Source: Diabrotica undecimpunctata (lineage: Eukaryota; Arthropoda; Insecta; Coleoptera; Chrysomelidae). Taken from it: a stretch of DNA of 64,000 bases. The stretch covers positions 23,090,741 through 23,154,740 of the forward strand of contig NC_092805.1 in the NCBI RefSeq assembly GCF_040954645.1, given 5' to 3'. Below the pieces are notes generated by a model that saw only the letters and a list, made by a program, of their open reading frames with translations, made no database searches and had not been told where the DNA came from. This document shows, one piece after another, positions 11,936 through 23,079 of this stretch. The translations under genes and the position numbers were made by a program. Positions within the stretch are counted from its first letter, which is position 1, and each line of letters starts with the position of its first letter.

Positions 11936-13238
11936 ATCACACCGTGATATAAATATGGAAAATACTGAACAACAGTAACCAGAAAATTAAATTCAACTAA
12001 CTGCTCTGTTAATTCAGATAGGATGAAGATTTTCACATTTTTTTTACCTATTTACCAGACCCAAACTATCTGGTCTCACTTACTCCCATTATAATGACTT
12101 GAAGTTAGCCGCATTTCATTATTTACAATGTGGATCTTTCCTGCTTGATATAAAGCTTTTAAATTTTAGGTACTGTTTCTTAATGCGTTTATTTTTTGAT
12201 ATATCACAGAGATTTCGCATGGTTATGACCTGAGAGGCTCCGGAGTCTAATTGAAAAACGTATTTCTTTTCGGATCTGTGTATCCGATATCCATGACAAG
12301 TATATTGTCATACCCATGATGATTGATAAGAGATATTTATGGGAATCCTTAACTTAGTGCTTTTCCACTTGCCTTCTAGGCATCCATATGCTTAGCATTC
12401 GAGAAGAATTTCTGAACCTTAACACAAAAGGGTACCCTGCTACTTACCAGATCATCCATCCGAAGCCATTGGTCAGTAAGTGGGGGATAATTTATACCAG
12501 CGAAATTGCTTATGTCAGACGAACATGCGTATAAAAGTATAGAAAATTGCATCCATCTATTGGCGAAGTGCCCAACTGTTTCACCAGAATGTACATACAA
12601 ACTGAACTGACCGATACAAGCATTTACGTAATGCATTTTGAGGAACATTTAAAAACGTAATTTTTGAGGCTTTTTTAATTTTTAGGTATTTTTTTTTAAA
12701 TAGGAATTAATATGTTTTTTATTTCATCAAAAAGTAGATGTTTTAAAGTAGAAAATGGGCCCTAGCAGAAAAAAAGCATCAAGCATGGAAATTTTCTTAG
12801 AAAAAAGTGGTGTTTTTTTAAAAAATCACGGATATCTAGAAAAATTTTAAGTGTGTTATTCTACAAAAATTTTGGTCATTAAGAACATATTCAAGTAGGC
12901 ATATTTTCGACCAGTTTCATCAAAATTAAATAACTTTTACAGAAATCAAAAATAAAAAACGAAAACATAAAAAAATAAAAAGTTTTGTCGTAAATTAAAA
13001 AAACATTTTTCACCCTCTTTTAACCCCTCAAAGCACCCCAGAAATATTTCAGCTATTTGATTTATTTTTATTTTATGTAATATACTCCCACCTATCACTT
13101 TCCATCATAAAACTTCGGATAGCATTTTTTTTAATTAAAATTGAGCTAAATTGCCTGGATTATAAATACTTACTGTGTAGCACTTATGGTACGCACAGTT
13201 TGTGAAGAAAAGATACAAAATGTAATAGATCAGTTTGT
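11936..13238. other. Long region with no supported gene
   Basis: A 90-residue minus-strand frame (12376-12648) has several cysteines and histidines, but I recognise no domain and found no relative elsewhere in the window. The 12,700-13,150 part is very A/T-rich with homopolymer runs. Nothing else seen. Confidence 0.35.
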
Positions 13239-13248
13239 GTAAAGACAT
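13239..13248. repeat. Target-site duplication, 3' side of non-LTR element
   Basis: GTAAAGACAT, directly after the 3' end of the minus-strand element, recurs at 15,308-15,317 on its 5' side. See the linked finding on the inverted copy at 15,286-15,298. Confidence 0.6.
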
Positions 13249-15285
13249 CTTCTTAACGTGCCCTATCAAGTCCCCTTGACGTTGGCGATTAACATGGCGA
13301 AACTGTCTCTATCTTGAGCTATTCTAAAGAGTTGCTCAGCTTTCCTCATTCCTGTCCACTCCCTGATATTCTTCAACCAAGAGGCCTGTTTTCTACCAAT
13401 TCCTCTGCGTCCTTTGATTTTACCCATCATAATAAGTTGAAGAATATTATATCGGTCTCCCCTTACTACGTGTCCAAAATAGGCCATCTTTCTACATTTG
13501 ATGTTATCAAGCAGCTCGCGAGCAGCATTTGCTCTCTTAAGGATTGCCACATTTGTCAGCATAGCCGTCCATGGAATTTTTAGTATACGTCTGTGCAGCC
13601 ACATTTCAAAGGCCTCCAGACGATTAGTGGTAGATATTTTTTTTAATGTCCATGCTTCGACACTGTATAAGAGGACTGACCAAATGTAGCATTTAACCAT
13701 GCGCTTTCAAGTTGAAGTTGCAAGTTATCATTACAGAAGAATGACTTCATTTTTAAAAATGTCGTGCGGGCTATCTCGATTCTACGTTTTATCTCTTGAT
13801 CTGGATCTAGTTGTTCAGTAATATGGCAACCAAGATAATTAAAACTGGACAATCTTTGAATTATATGACCATCAACATATAATCGTGCATCTTGATGTGC
13901 TAAACGGCTAAACACCATGTGTTTTGTTTTTGAACAGTTTATGTTTAGGCCAAACTCTCTTCCCACTGTATCAATGGCATTTAAAAGGCATTGTAATCCA
14001 TTCATGTCATCACTTAAAATAACTGTATCGTCTGCATATCTGATTGTGTTTATCAGAATTCCATTCCAAATTATGCAGCGCTTCTTTAAATATTCTATCT
14101 GAATATAAATTAAATAACAGTGGGGATGTCCACTGTTATTGTTGTTATAGTTATTATTGTTAATAACAACCCTGTCTGACACCTTTTTGTATTTTACATA
14201 TTTCTGTTGATTTTCCGTTTATGCGAGCTGTCGCTGTTTGACGCCAGTATAACTTTTCTATGAATCGTATGTCTTGACTATCAACTCCTTTATCTTTTAA
14301 TATTGTAATTAATTTGTGATGCTGTACTCGATCAAAGGCCTTTTCATAGTCAATAAATACAGCAAAGACGTCTTTTCTTTGATCTCGACATTTCTGCAGT
14401 AATACATTTAGTGCAAAGAGGGCGTCCCGAGTTCCCAGTCCATTTCTGAAGCCAAATTGTGTTTCATCCTGGTCTTCTTTACATTTATCTCTGATTCTAC
14501 TGTGGATGATGCGTAGAAATATTTTCAAAGTGTGGCTCATAAGGCTTATCATTCTATAATCGCTACAGTTTTTCGGACGTTGTTTTTTTGGTAGTGTTAT
14601 GAATTCGGACTTCAGGGTTATCACCAGTCGAATAAACATCATTGAAAAGCTTGACCACTATTCCAATGTTTTCCTCATTTATAAGCTTTAACATCTCTGT
14701 CGGTATGTTATCAGGGCCAACGGCTTTCTTGTTCTTTGCTAACTTTATAACATGCAGTATTTCTCATTTTAGTATTTCTGGTCCTTCACCTTCAACTAAA
14801 GTCTCCAGTTCTTCGGGTCTATCATCATTATACAGTTCACTTATATAATTACACCAGGTTGTTCGAATTTCATGTTCGTCTATTATCATTTTTCCCGACG
14901 AATCGGTTATAGTATGTGGAGTTTTCTTATGATAAAGACCAGCTACTTCTCTAACTTTTTTAAACATATTAAACGTATAATGTTTTTCATTCAACTTGTC
15001 TACTTCCTTGCATTTATCCTCCATCCATTTTTCTTTAGCCACCTTTATTTTTTGTTTAATGAGTTTCTGTTTTTCCTTATATTCTGTCTTGTTACCTTTC
15101 AGTTTCCTTCTTTGCTCCATTAATTCTAGAATTTCATCAGTCATCCATTGTTGTTTTTTGTGTCTGTGTAACGTTGTTGAATATTTTTCTATTACTTTCA
15201 AGGTAAGATCTTTAAATGTGTTCCATATTTCTGTGTTGTTTTCATTGATTGGTTTCTTTGGCTCATTGATTAAGTCATTCATATG
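13249..15285 (-). mobile_element. 5'-truncated non-LTR retrotransposon with RT domain
   Basis: About 2 kb of ORF2 on the minus strand, starting after the endonuclease. Pieces in order: a charged linker (14,764-15,282, MNDLINEPKKPINENNTEIW), RT fingers and palm (14,160-14,642, with SDYRMISLMSHTLKIFLRII, TQFGFRNGLGTRDALFAL, FAVFIDYEKAFDRVQHHKL, GVRQGC), palm with RYADDTVILS at about 14,040, and the C-terminal module (13,266-13,700, MAYFGHVVRGDRYNILQLI, KGRRGIGRKQASWLKNIREW). YADD is intact. The frame is broken inside the SPLLFN motif by a hairpin/microsatellite insertion (14,113-14,170) and again near 13,690 and 14,750. Target duplications flank it, so it was a single reverse-transcription event truncated upstream of the RT. 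Confidence 0.9.
14113..14170. repeat. Hairpin plus AAC/AAT microsatellite inside RT gene
   Basis: AATAACAGTGG (14,113-14,123) and CCACTGTTATT (14,130-14,140) form a perfect 11-bp stem with a 6-nt loop, followed by a TTG/TTA-type simple repeat to 14,170. It lies exactly between GVRQGC and SPLLFN of the reverse transcriptase, which are adjacent in related elements, so it is a secondary insertion. Confidence 0.7.
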
Positions 15286-15320
15286 AATATGTCTTTACAC
15301 CGGAGCTGTAAAGACATATT
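15286..15320. repeat. 13-bp inverted repeat at the element's 5' junction
   Basis: AATATGTCTTTAC (15,286-15,298) and GTAAAGACATATT (15,308-15,320) are perfect inverse complements with a 9-nt spacer. The outer arm contains the target-site duplication; the inner arm is its inverted copy. Confidence 0.7.
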
Positions 15321-15324
15321 ATAG

Positions 15325-16471
15325 AATATTTGACGAGATAAAAATACTATTATTGGCGAGGGTATCTGTATAAAATATTGTAATAAAAGTTAATATTTTT
15401 TAGTTGTTTAATTACCACATCAATATCTATAATTAAAATTTGAAGTTTAATGCATTTTATGTAAAAGTTTAAATATACACTAAATGTCACTTCAGATATA
15501 TATAGTTGACTCTTATCTTAGTCTTATATATAAGATTTTCTCTGTCATCTTAATTTTGCGTTCCAGGTATTTTTGTCCTCCTGTTTTATAGGATAATTAC
15601 CAATAGTTATAATAATTTTACTTATAATGAAATTTGTCATAAATATAGTCCCGTCAATAACTATTTTTTATTCAGTTTTTTCTGAAAAAGTTATAAGGTC
15701 ACATATTATAGAAGTTTTCGAGTACACATACCAATATTGACATTTCAGACGGACGATGAACTCCATAACCTATTCCCGCTCTGTACAAAGCAACACAACG
15801 CACGAGAATGCTTATTATCCAAGCCATTTCTTCTTTGAATGAAGTGCAAATATGACCGAAGGAAACTTTTTTACCAATAAAAAAAGTTTCTTTTTCCGTA
15901 TGCGATTTCGAAACGAAATACCGACGAATAGAATTCTTAATAATTAATAGACCATTACTGAATGAATGGAAGCTTTAACGGAGAATAAACGAGACTTCAG
16001 ATTCCATTTATAAAACGATCCTATATACCAGCTCTCTTCGTCTTCTATTAAAGCAGAAGCGTGTGTTAAAATGACAGAAAGAGACTTTTATCTTGCCTAA
16101 TGATTATTAAAAGTATATTTGAATAGGACGTCTTTCGTCACAGTAGCAAATAAAGAAACGTCAAAATGTCTAAATCGTTAGCAAATAATATCTTAACTTT
16201 TAACAAATTTTTCAATTATTTAATGTAAAATTTATATAATAGAGTGTCTCCAAAGGACGACAACAAATTAGAAACAATATATCTATACAAATCACTACAA
16301 TAAATTATTAGCAAATGCATTAAAATATGCCATGTGTTTATAAGAGGTGACTTAACTCTTTCAGGACTGAATTCATTCCGCAGATATCCAAAACTTTTCA
16401 TACAAAAAAATATGATTAATAGTCTTATAATGGTGTCTAACCCCAAAGTGATCTATTTTTTTTAAATATCC
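15325..16471. other. No gene seen
   Basis: AT-rich spacer between the non-LTR element and the piggyBac remnant. Short frames only; no motif, RNA gene or repeat could be supported. Confidence 0.4.
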
Positions 16472-17700
16472 TTAAATCCTCTGATAGGACATTGGACAAC
16501 TGTGTCCCATTAGTAATAGACGAACAAATTTTGAAGGTAATTTTATTGAAAAAAATATAAAATCACATGAAAATAATAAATAATGATGTGGAAAAAAACA
16601 CGTCTTGCATAGTAGAAAATCATAGGCGATACAAATTGTTTTGGTTCTTCTCCTTTTAGTACTGAGAGAATATCTATGGCATCTTCTCCTGGTAGAAATT
16701 TGCTTTGGAAAATGGTCCTCAAGCTTCACCATGCTCTTTTGGTGTTTGAAAATTCTTCCAGAGCGACCACTCAAGCGTCTCATCATTTTGGCTTTGGATC
16801 TACCATGCTCTATAATCTGCTCTGCCAAAGAAACTTCAGAAAACAACTTTTTTTCTTATTAACAGCGTCATATATTATCCAACTATTGCTTACATCAAGA
16901 ATTTATAAAAAAACAACTTTCCACTACCATTTAGCGAATTTATACCCACCATAAGTAGATACTTTTTGGTCCGACAGCTCCAAAGTTTCCTTCCCGCAAG
17001 TCCTGTAGATGGGCTGTGATAGTTAGACATTAGTAATATACTTTTGGTATCTTGCCTAAGACTGAATACCCCAGCATCCAAAACTTAAAAATCAGACTCA
17101 TCTCTTGACATCTTTTTCATTTTAAATTTTGGTGAATTTTTAAGATTTCTTATATATGTGCCAATACAAGGAAATTAAAATTACTCAATAATTTTACAGA
17201 TGTGTAAAACCTGTCTAAATAGAGGCACACATCGGAAGAACGTATTGTGCTAGTTTTTTCACCACACGTTCACCTAAAGTACGAGCAAAATCTTCAAACT
17301 GTTTACAAAAGTAAATGTTGAGGTCATATATGTATCCGGTAAAAGAGTAAGACTTTTCTCACATTTTTATTCTGCTTTTAATTGGATTTAGTGGAATATA
17401 TTGTTTTGGGGAAATCCTTTCCTTGGATTTGGTCATAGTTTCATCAATAGACTAATAAGAACTCTTTGTTCTGGCTTTTCCAAAAGTATACTTCAAGCAT
17501 ACAACCACTTTATCCAAGTAAATAGTCTTTCCATGTTCGGTAATTTGTTGTAGTACATAATCATGGTACCACCAAGATCGATCATTATATCGTAGTGATC
17601 AATTTTTTTATTCTTTTTAGTATTTTGGTGTTGTGCAGGTCTTAAACTCTAATTTCACTATTTGGGTGAGTGAGTCATCGTTTGAAGGCGTAGAAGTGGG
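16472..17700 (-). pseudogene. piggyBac-like transposase, middle and C-terminal part
   Basis: Minus-strand remnant in several frames. Reading 5' to 3': SIDETMTKSKERISPKQYIP then LNPIKSRIKM (the conserved DE.M..FKGR.S..QYNP.KP segment with the first catalytic Asp), TGYIYDLNIYFCKQFEDFAR and LGERVVKKL, then LLMSNYHSPS, then the C-terminus LFSEVSLAEQIIEHGRSKAK and a Cys/His-rich end (KLEDHFPKQISTRRRCHRYS, ICIAYDFLLCKTCF), which matches the C-terminal zinc-binding domain of piggyBac transposases. Stops and frameshifts throughout. The matching N-terminus is at 20,923-21,282, beyond an insertion. Confidence 0.8.
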
Positions 17701-17784
17701 GAAAGACGTATGAAAATCCAGTGGAGTACACTCACTTTTATTTCAACGTTAATTATATTATATTGTTTAAATATTATTGTTCAA

Positions 17785-18385
17785 AATAGGCCACAATATA
17801 TTTATCTGCAGGTTTTTACTGAAGTTTCCATCTCTATATCCAAAGACCGTTTTCAAAAATATAAATTATAGTTATATTTATTTTATTTGTTTATTATTAT
17901 ATATTTATATATTCTTATATTATTTTCTTTTTTTTTTCTTAACTTTAAAAACGGTCTCTGTACTAGAGATTGAAACGTCAGTAAAATAAACATGTAAATA
18001 GATGTATTGTGGCTTATTTCCAACATTCTCCCTAAAAATACGGAATGCCACAAGCAAAAAGCCACAGAAAAATAAATATTGCTATAATTTGTATATTTGA
18101 AAACGATCTCTTTATATAGAGATCGAAACGTCAGTAAATTAAACATTTCAATTAAATATATTGTTACTTATTCCCAACATTATTTCTAAATATACAGAAC
18201 GGCAAGCAAAAAGCCATAGAAAAATAAATATTACTATCACTTGTATATTTGAAAACGATGTCTTTATATAGAGATCGAAAAATCAGTAAATTAAACCTAT
18301 AAATAAATATTTTGTGGCTTATTCCATACAGTCTCCTAAAAATACAGAATGCCACAAACAAAAAGCTATAAAAAACAAGTAATTT
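17785..18385 (+). repeat. Tandem repeat of about 153 bp with one inverted copy
   Basis: Three direct units start at GAAACGTCAGTAAA-like words at 17,972, 18,125 and 18,277 (spacing 153 and 152 bp). Each unit contains TTGTGGCTTATT..., ATGCCACAA.CAAAAAGC and AAAATAAATATT.CTAT. An inverted copy of part of the unit occupies 17,789-17,885. Each unit ends in a hairpin such as GATCTCT..ATAGAGATC just before GAAACGTC. A diverged single unit lies at 51,925-52,060. It is a satellite-like repeat family, non-coding. Confidence 0.85.
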
Positions 18386-18812
18386 TGCAGAAAGCTTACT
18401 GATGCCACCAGGCTGTCGCGGAAGTTACGCTAAAACGTCTTTTGACGTGACCCGTCCTTAAAGAGTTACACAATGAAATTTTTTTAAAACAAATTTTAAG
18501 ACAGTTTCCACACCACCCGAGAGGTATGTCTTGTGGCGCGTCACTTATTTTTTAAATGGGTGTTCGCCAAGAGCCATATTGTCCCATTAAATAAAATAAA
18601 CAAAACACTTAAACAGTATAAAACAAAACAAAATAAAATCCTATAAAATAAAATAAAATTCTATAAAAACAAAATAAAAATAATTTTGGATGTAACAAAA
18701 CATTGTACTATTCTATTTAAACACAAACACTATACACACTTACTATGTTCTTCTCGTTTTTTTTTTGTTTTTGGTTTTTTTATGCTGATGCTTACTAAAC
18801 TATTAGAAAATA

Positions 18813-20217
18813 TTATTCGCTGTCTAAATCTGAAGATGCAGTGCTGCTATCGCTGTCATTATCTTCACCTGGTGTAATTATAATTGGCTCTAGTAAAACT
18901 TTGACATGAGTGTCAAGTTCCCACATACGATATTCTTCTTTAATTATGTGGCCTATACATTTAGCCCATTTCTCTGGAGTTACATGGAGGATTGCTTGAA
19001 TCAAAAGTTCCTTAACTTCGTTTAATTTGAGCGTTTTGTTATTGCGTGCTACTTTTCCTTTCACTTGCGCCCAGATAAGTTCAATGGGATTAAGTTCGCA
19101 ATCATAAGGTGGTAGACGTAGAACTTTGACACCATAATCTTTTGCAGTTTCATCCACAACATATTTAAGATATTCACTTTTCCTTAACCGTGCAATGTCA
19201 TGTAGTTGAATTTTGAGCATTGATTCTTCGTATGCAATCCCCTTTTTCTTTAAGCCATTCTTGAATTCTCCCTTTCCGCCATGCCGTCGTCGGTAATTGT
19301 TCTAGTCTGCGGCTATGATATGGCGCATTGTCCATAACAACCACAGACCCCGATTCCAATTTTGGTAAGATTCTCTTAAACCAGCGCTCAAATACTTCGG
19401 AAGTCATTTCTTTATAATAATCACCTGTTTTTTCGACTCAAATTGAAGCAAACCATCATCAAAGAACCCTGTATCACTTCCTATATGGGTGATGATTAAA
19501 CGCCGTCCCTTTCCTGATGGAGCTTTTAATCCTGTAGACCAGCCTTATATAAATGCTTCGCGTTTACTTTTGACATTTAAATCTTGCCAAACTTTTCCAA
19601 CTGTATGACCTTCGTTAATCCAGGTTTCATCCAAATAATATATTTTGCATCCAGTGCTGCGAATTTTTCGTATTTCTTCTAAATATTTTCTTTTCCACAG
19701 AATAATTTCATTTTTTTCTAATAGCATACTTTTTCTGTTGCGTTTTACATATCGAAAGTTCATTTCGCATGGTTCTGATTAAGACCCTATGAGATATCTT
19801 GGATAAAGAGTCAACATTTTTGAGCTCTTGAGAAAGTTTTTTCAGTGTTGGAATTTCACTCCGTAAATAAAATGAATGAATTTTTCGACGTATAATATTC
19901 CTTGTCTCGTCATCGAAAACAATGCTTTTCCTACCTCTAGTTTTACCTTTTTCTTGCTTTTTATTTTCCGATGTATTTTTAAGTACACGATAAATACAGC
20001 TAACGGATACTTTTGTTAAACTGCTACAAATGTCGACCGCTTGGCTAACATTTAATTCCATTTTTCTGCCGACAATTTCTTCATAAACGTTTCGTATTAT
20101 TACCTTCTCTTCGGACGTTAACATTTTCCGTTTCTTTTGCGGTATTTCATTTTTGGAATCAATATCAGAATTTTGCTGTCTTCTCTTGGAACAACTCGGT
20201 TTTTCGTCCAACTCCAA
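18813..20217 (-). pseudogene. DD82E-type transposase (Tc1/mariner-related), frameshifted
   Basis: Minus-strand transposase in four pieces. Piece 1 (19,708-20,217): acidic N-terminus, then a helix-turn-helix DNA-binding region (VSQAVDICSSLTKVSVSCIY). Piece 2 (19,545-19,763): KIYYLDETWINEGHTVGKVW, first catalytic Asp at 19,629-19,631. Piece 3 (19,198-19,407): SVVVMDNAPYHSR, second Asp at 19,330-19,332. Piece 4 (18,813-19,220): LPPYDCELNPIELIWAQVK, Glu at 19,080-19,082, then an acidic tail. The 250-nt step between Asp and Glu equals 83 codons plus one nucleotide, so removing one inserted base leaves 82 residues between them. That fits the DD82E (Sailor) group of the IS630-Tc1-mariner superfamily. 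One in-frame stop near 19,545 and two frameshifts make it inactive. It lies inside the piggyBac remnant. I did not find its terminal repeats. Confidence 0.82.
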
Positions 20218-20922
20218 TAAAACTCAAACCAAATAATCACAGAATATAACTAAAAATTTACTATAAAACGACAAACTATAACACTCGTATTATCAATAAG
20301 ACGTTTTATCAATAACACAAATTTATCGCATAAAATATATTCACAAAATGCAACACATGCCCTACCCTCAGAAACGCCAATGAATATGAACTATTGTTGA
20401 TGGGTACTCGCTCGACAAAAACTAGTTATACGGCTTTCTGTGGATCTGAATTGAAACGGAGTTCCGTCGCTAATTCCAAAGTTGCCAAACGATTGAAAAA
20501 TATTGTTTTAAAATATCTATTTTTATTTTATAAATTTAAATATGCAACGAAACGGAACATATAAATAAAATTTATTTAATTACAATTTTTGCTTAATTTT
20601 TACTATTGAAAAAATCATGTTTTTTTGGTATTTTTATGACGGTAATAATCACTGCGTGGAAGAATACAGGTTTTGTATGACCATAATTACTACTTGTGAA
20701 CAAGAATTGGCTACACTGTACGACAACTTCTGGTCAAGTCTACTATAGAGAAGCACAAATAAATATACTACTTTATATATTCTGTAATTTCTTATGAGGA
20801 AACGCAAATTGCAATCGAGAAAACAGGCAGTTTTCGAGGGTCGCTGTGTACATTTAAATTTGAGGATATTCGGCGTTTAAACTATAAAATCACTCTTCTG
20901 AATTGAGGGTTTCTACTATAGA

Positions 20923-21282
20923 TTAATGCAACCCAGGAAACAATTTTATTAACACATCAAACTCGCTCGAGTCTCGTCCAACATCCAAAGTAACTACTCC
21001 TTGCCTTTGGTTTGGAATATCATGTTTTGATTTTAACATAGTGTATAGTTGTTTCCACATTACGAGATCAGACTGGTCGTCATCTGAATCTGACTTCAAC
21101 CCCTCTTTTTCTTCAGAATCTATCCTTTTAAGATTTTTTTTAAATCTTCCTCTCGTGAATCCCCCGTCACAGGAATATTCATCATAATCTAAGCCAGACA
21201 AAAATTCACCTATTTCTGACAAGTCACTTAGCTCTTCACCGATGATTTCCAATTCTTTTGTGTTTAAAAAACGCCTTCCCAC
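20923..21282 (-). pseudogene. piggyBac-like transposase, N-terminal part
   Basis: A 119-residue frame: basic start, then LNTKELEIIGEELSDLSEIG and long acidic stretches (EEKEGLKSDSDDDQ), ending SSEFDVLIKLFPGLH before a stop. An acidic, poorly structured N-terminus is typical of piggyBac transposases. The call depends on context: same strand, correct order relative to the C-terminal part at 16,472-17,700, and a TTAA plus terminal-repeat-like sequence 120 bp upstream. Confidence 0.55.
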
Positions 21283-21403
21283 AATTCAGGAATTGCAAAG
21301 AGTATCACTGTTATCACTATTTAGAGTCGATATAACAAACTGATGGGACAGTAATGGCCCGAGCAAAAAGACTACTGGGACATCCATGTCCTTTTTTTTT
21401 TAA

Positions 21404-21772
21404 ATTGTGCGAAAACAATGACGAAAAAATGGAGTCTATTAGAAATTCTATTTACTTTCAACAACAAACGCTTTTAGAATTGTTTTGTAGTAGTATTTTG
21501 TAGGCAAAACACTAAAGAAGTATAACAGCAATAAAACACGGAACCACGCTGAACAGGAACAGCTATTTCTAGAAAATTTGAGGTTATTTAATCGAAACTA
21601 ATTGAAAACCACGAAAACTTTCTTTAGACATAAAGATGTTCATAATTACAAACGAAGTAATGATGGAGATCAATAATATACTATATAATAGTGAATGTAG
21701 TTTTACAAAGCTAAGTGAAAGTAGTATTTAGAATAACTCGAATACTGTGTCGACAAAATAAGATAAATGATT
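21404..21772. other. Spacer, no gene seen
   Basis: Between the putative right end of the piggyBac and the 3' end of the next non-LTR copy. No coding signal. Confidence 0.4.
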
Positions 21773-22593
21773 TAATACCACTTCTTCTTCTTCTCGTGCC
21801 ACTCCTAGCGGAGATTGGAAATCATCATGGCCACTGCGACTTTGTTAGCAGCGCGCCTAAAAAGTTCAATCGAACTACACCCGAACCATTCACGTAGATT
21901 ACGAAGCCACGATATTTTTCTTCTTCCCACACTTCTTTTGCCCTTAATTTTGCCCTGCATGATATTTCTTAAAAGTTCGTACTTTTCACCTCTCACAATG
22001 TGCCCCAAGTATTCCATCTTTCTAGTTTTTATCTCATTTAGAATTTCGCATCTTTTGTCTAAAGTTTGGAGTACTTGCGTGTTAGTGACGCGGTCCATCC
22101 ATGATATTCTGAGAATGCGTCTATAGCACCACATCTCGAAAGCTTCGATGTTTTTTGTGGTCAACTGTTTTAGTGTCCAAGCCTCTACTCCATACAACAG
22201 GGTAGAAAAGACATAACACCGCAGCATTCGTATTCGTAACTTTATATTGATATCACGATTGCAAAAGAGTTTGCGCATTCTATTAAAGACTGATCTAGCG
22301 ATTTCTATTCTACATCTAATCTCTTTTGTTTGATCAGTATCGTCTGTGATCCAAGCACCTAGATATTTATAACAGGACACACGCTCAATCGTTGTATTGT
22401 CTATTACAAGATTAGCTCTGATGTTCTTTGATTTCGTGATTACCATAAATTTAGTTTTTTTCAAATTAATTTTCAAGCCGTAACTGTTACAGTATATATT
22501 GAGACTTTGAACGAGATGTTGTAGTTCTACTAGCGTTCCCGTTAGGGGATACCCCGTTAGGGGATACCCCGTTAGGGGATACTAATACCACTT
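21773..22593 (-). mobile_element. 5'-truncated non-LTR insertion with 11-bp target duplications
   Basis: TAATACCACTT at 21,773-21,783 is repeated at 22,583-22,593. Between them lies a minus-strand 3' fragment whose coding part is intact (21,805-22,476: GLKINLKKTKFMVI, YKYLGAWITDD, MWCYRRILRISWMD, YLGHIVRGEKYELLRNIM, SVGRRKISWLRNLREWFG, ending VAMMISNLR). After its stop comes the CACGAGAAGAAGAAGAAG tail at the 3' junction. The RT catalytic core is missing. At the 5' junction are three perfect 15-bp direct repeats (22,538-22,582). The open coding fragment suggests a fairly young insertion. Confidence 0.9.
22538..22582. repeat. Three perfect copies of a 15-bp unit at a LINE 5' end
   Basis: CCCGTTAGGGGATAC is repeated three times head to tail without mismatch, ending exactly where the target duplication begins. 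The unit is much more GC-rich than its surroundings. Confidence 0.9.
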
Positions 22594-23079
22594 AGACGAT
22601 ATTAAAGAAGTTATTATTTAAAATAGAAATAAAAAAGTGTGAATGCAAAAAACTTTCTATTATGATTTTATTTAATTTTTCTGGGATAGTTTTTGCTTTT
22701 AAATAATATTATTTAGTAGTTATTTTTGAAAATTGGGTTACAATTTGCTCCTTGGTTGTAATTTGTGCTTTTTGTTGTAGGTGGCTCAGCCTTAGAATCA
22801 CATTAATTCGCGGATTCTGTATCGAAGTACTTACATTAGGATGGAGCTTTGGCGTAAACTTAGAGGGATGGGGAAAAAAACAACGATAGAAAAGCAGATA
22901 TAGATAGGGTGGAACCAACGACATTCAGTCATTCTAAGCCTAAAAAGCGTTTTTGCAAACCTAAAAATGAAAGAAAAACATAAACAAAAGAAAAAAGTGT
23001 ACTGGATAAGAGTATGTGACTCAATCGGGTAAAATTATTCGCTCCAAATCTTTTAAACCATTTGAATGCAAATGTAAAG
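22594..23079. other. No gene seen
   Basis: AT-rich DNA with A-runs. A 71-residue minus-strand frame has no recognisable domain. Confidence 0.35.

Larger units (their letters stand above)
16472..21403 (-). mobile_element. piggyBac-like element split by a later insertion
   Basis: TTAA occurs at 16,472-16,475 and 21,400-21,403. Just inside each lies a related inverted sequence: GGACATTGGAC then TGTCCCATTAGT on the left, and the inverse complement of GGACATGGATGTCCCAGTAG on the right. This fits an old piggyBac with degenerate ends and its TTAA target. N-terminal coding is at 20,923-21,282 and the rest at 16,472-17,700. The 17.7-20.9 kb interval, with a tandem repeat and a DD82E transposase, is foreign. 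The exact ends are inferred and low-confidence. Confidence 0.55.

Noticed and set aside
12376..12648. 90-residue minus-strand frame as a small host gene
   Set aside because: No domain, no related copy, no splice or promoter context that I could support.
18000..18360. Minus-strand frames repeated at about 150-bp intervals as a protein repeat family
   Set aside because: They arise from the non-coding tandem repeat unit and are not conserved as coding sequence.
22538..22582. CRISPR-like array
   Set aside because: Repeats are directly adjacent without spacers, and the genome is eukaryotic.
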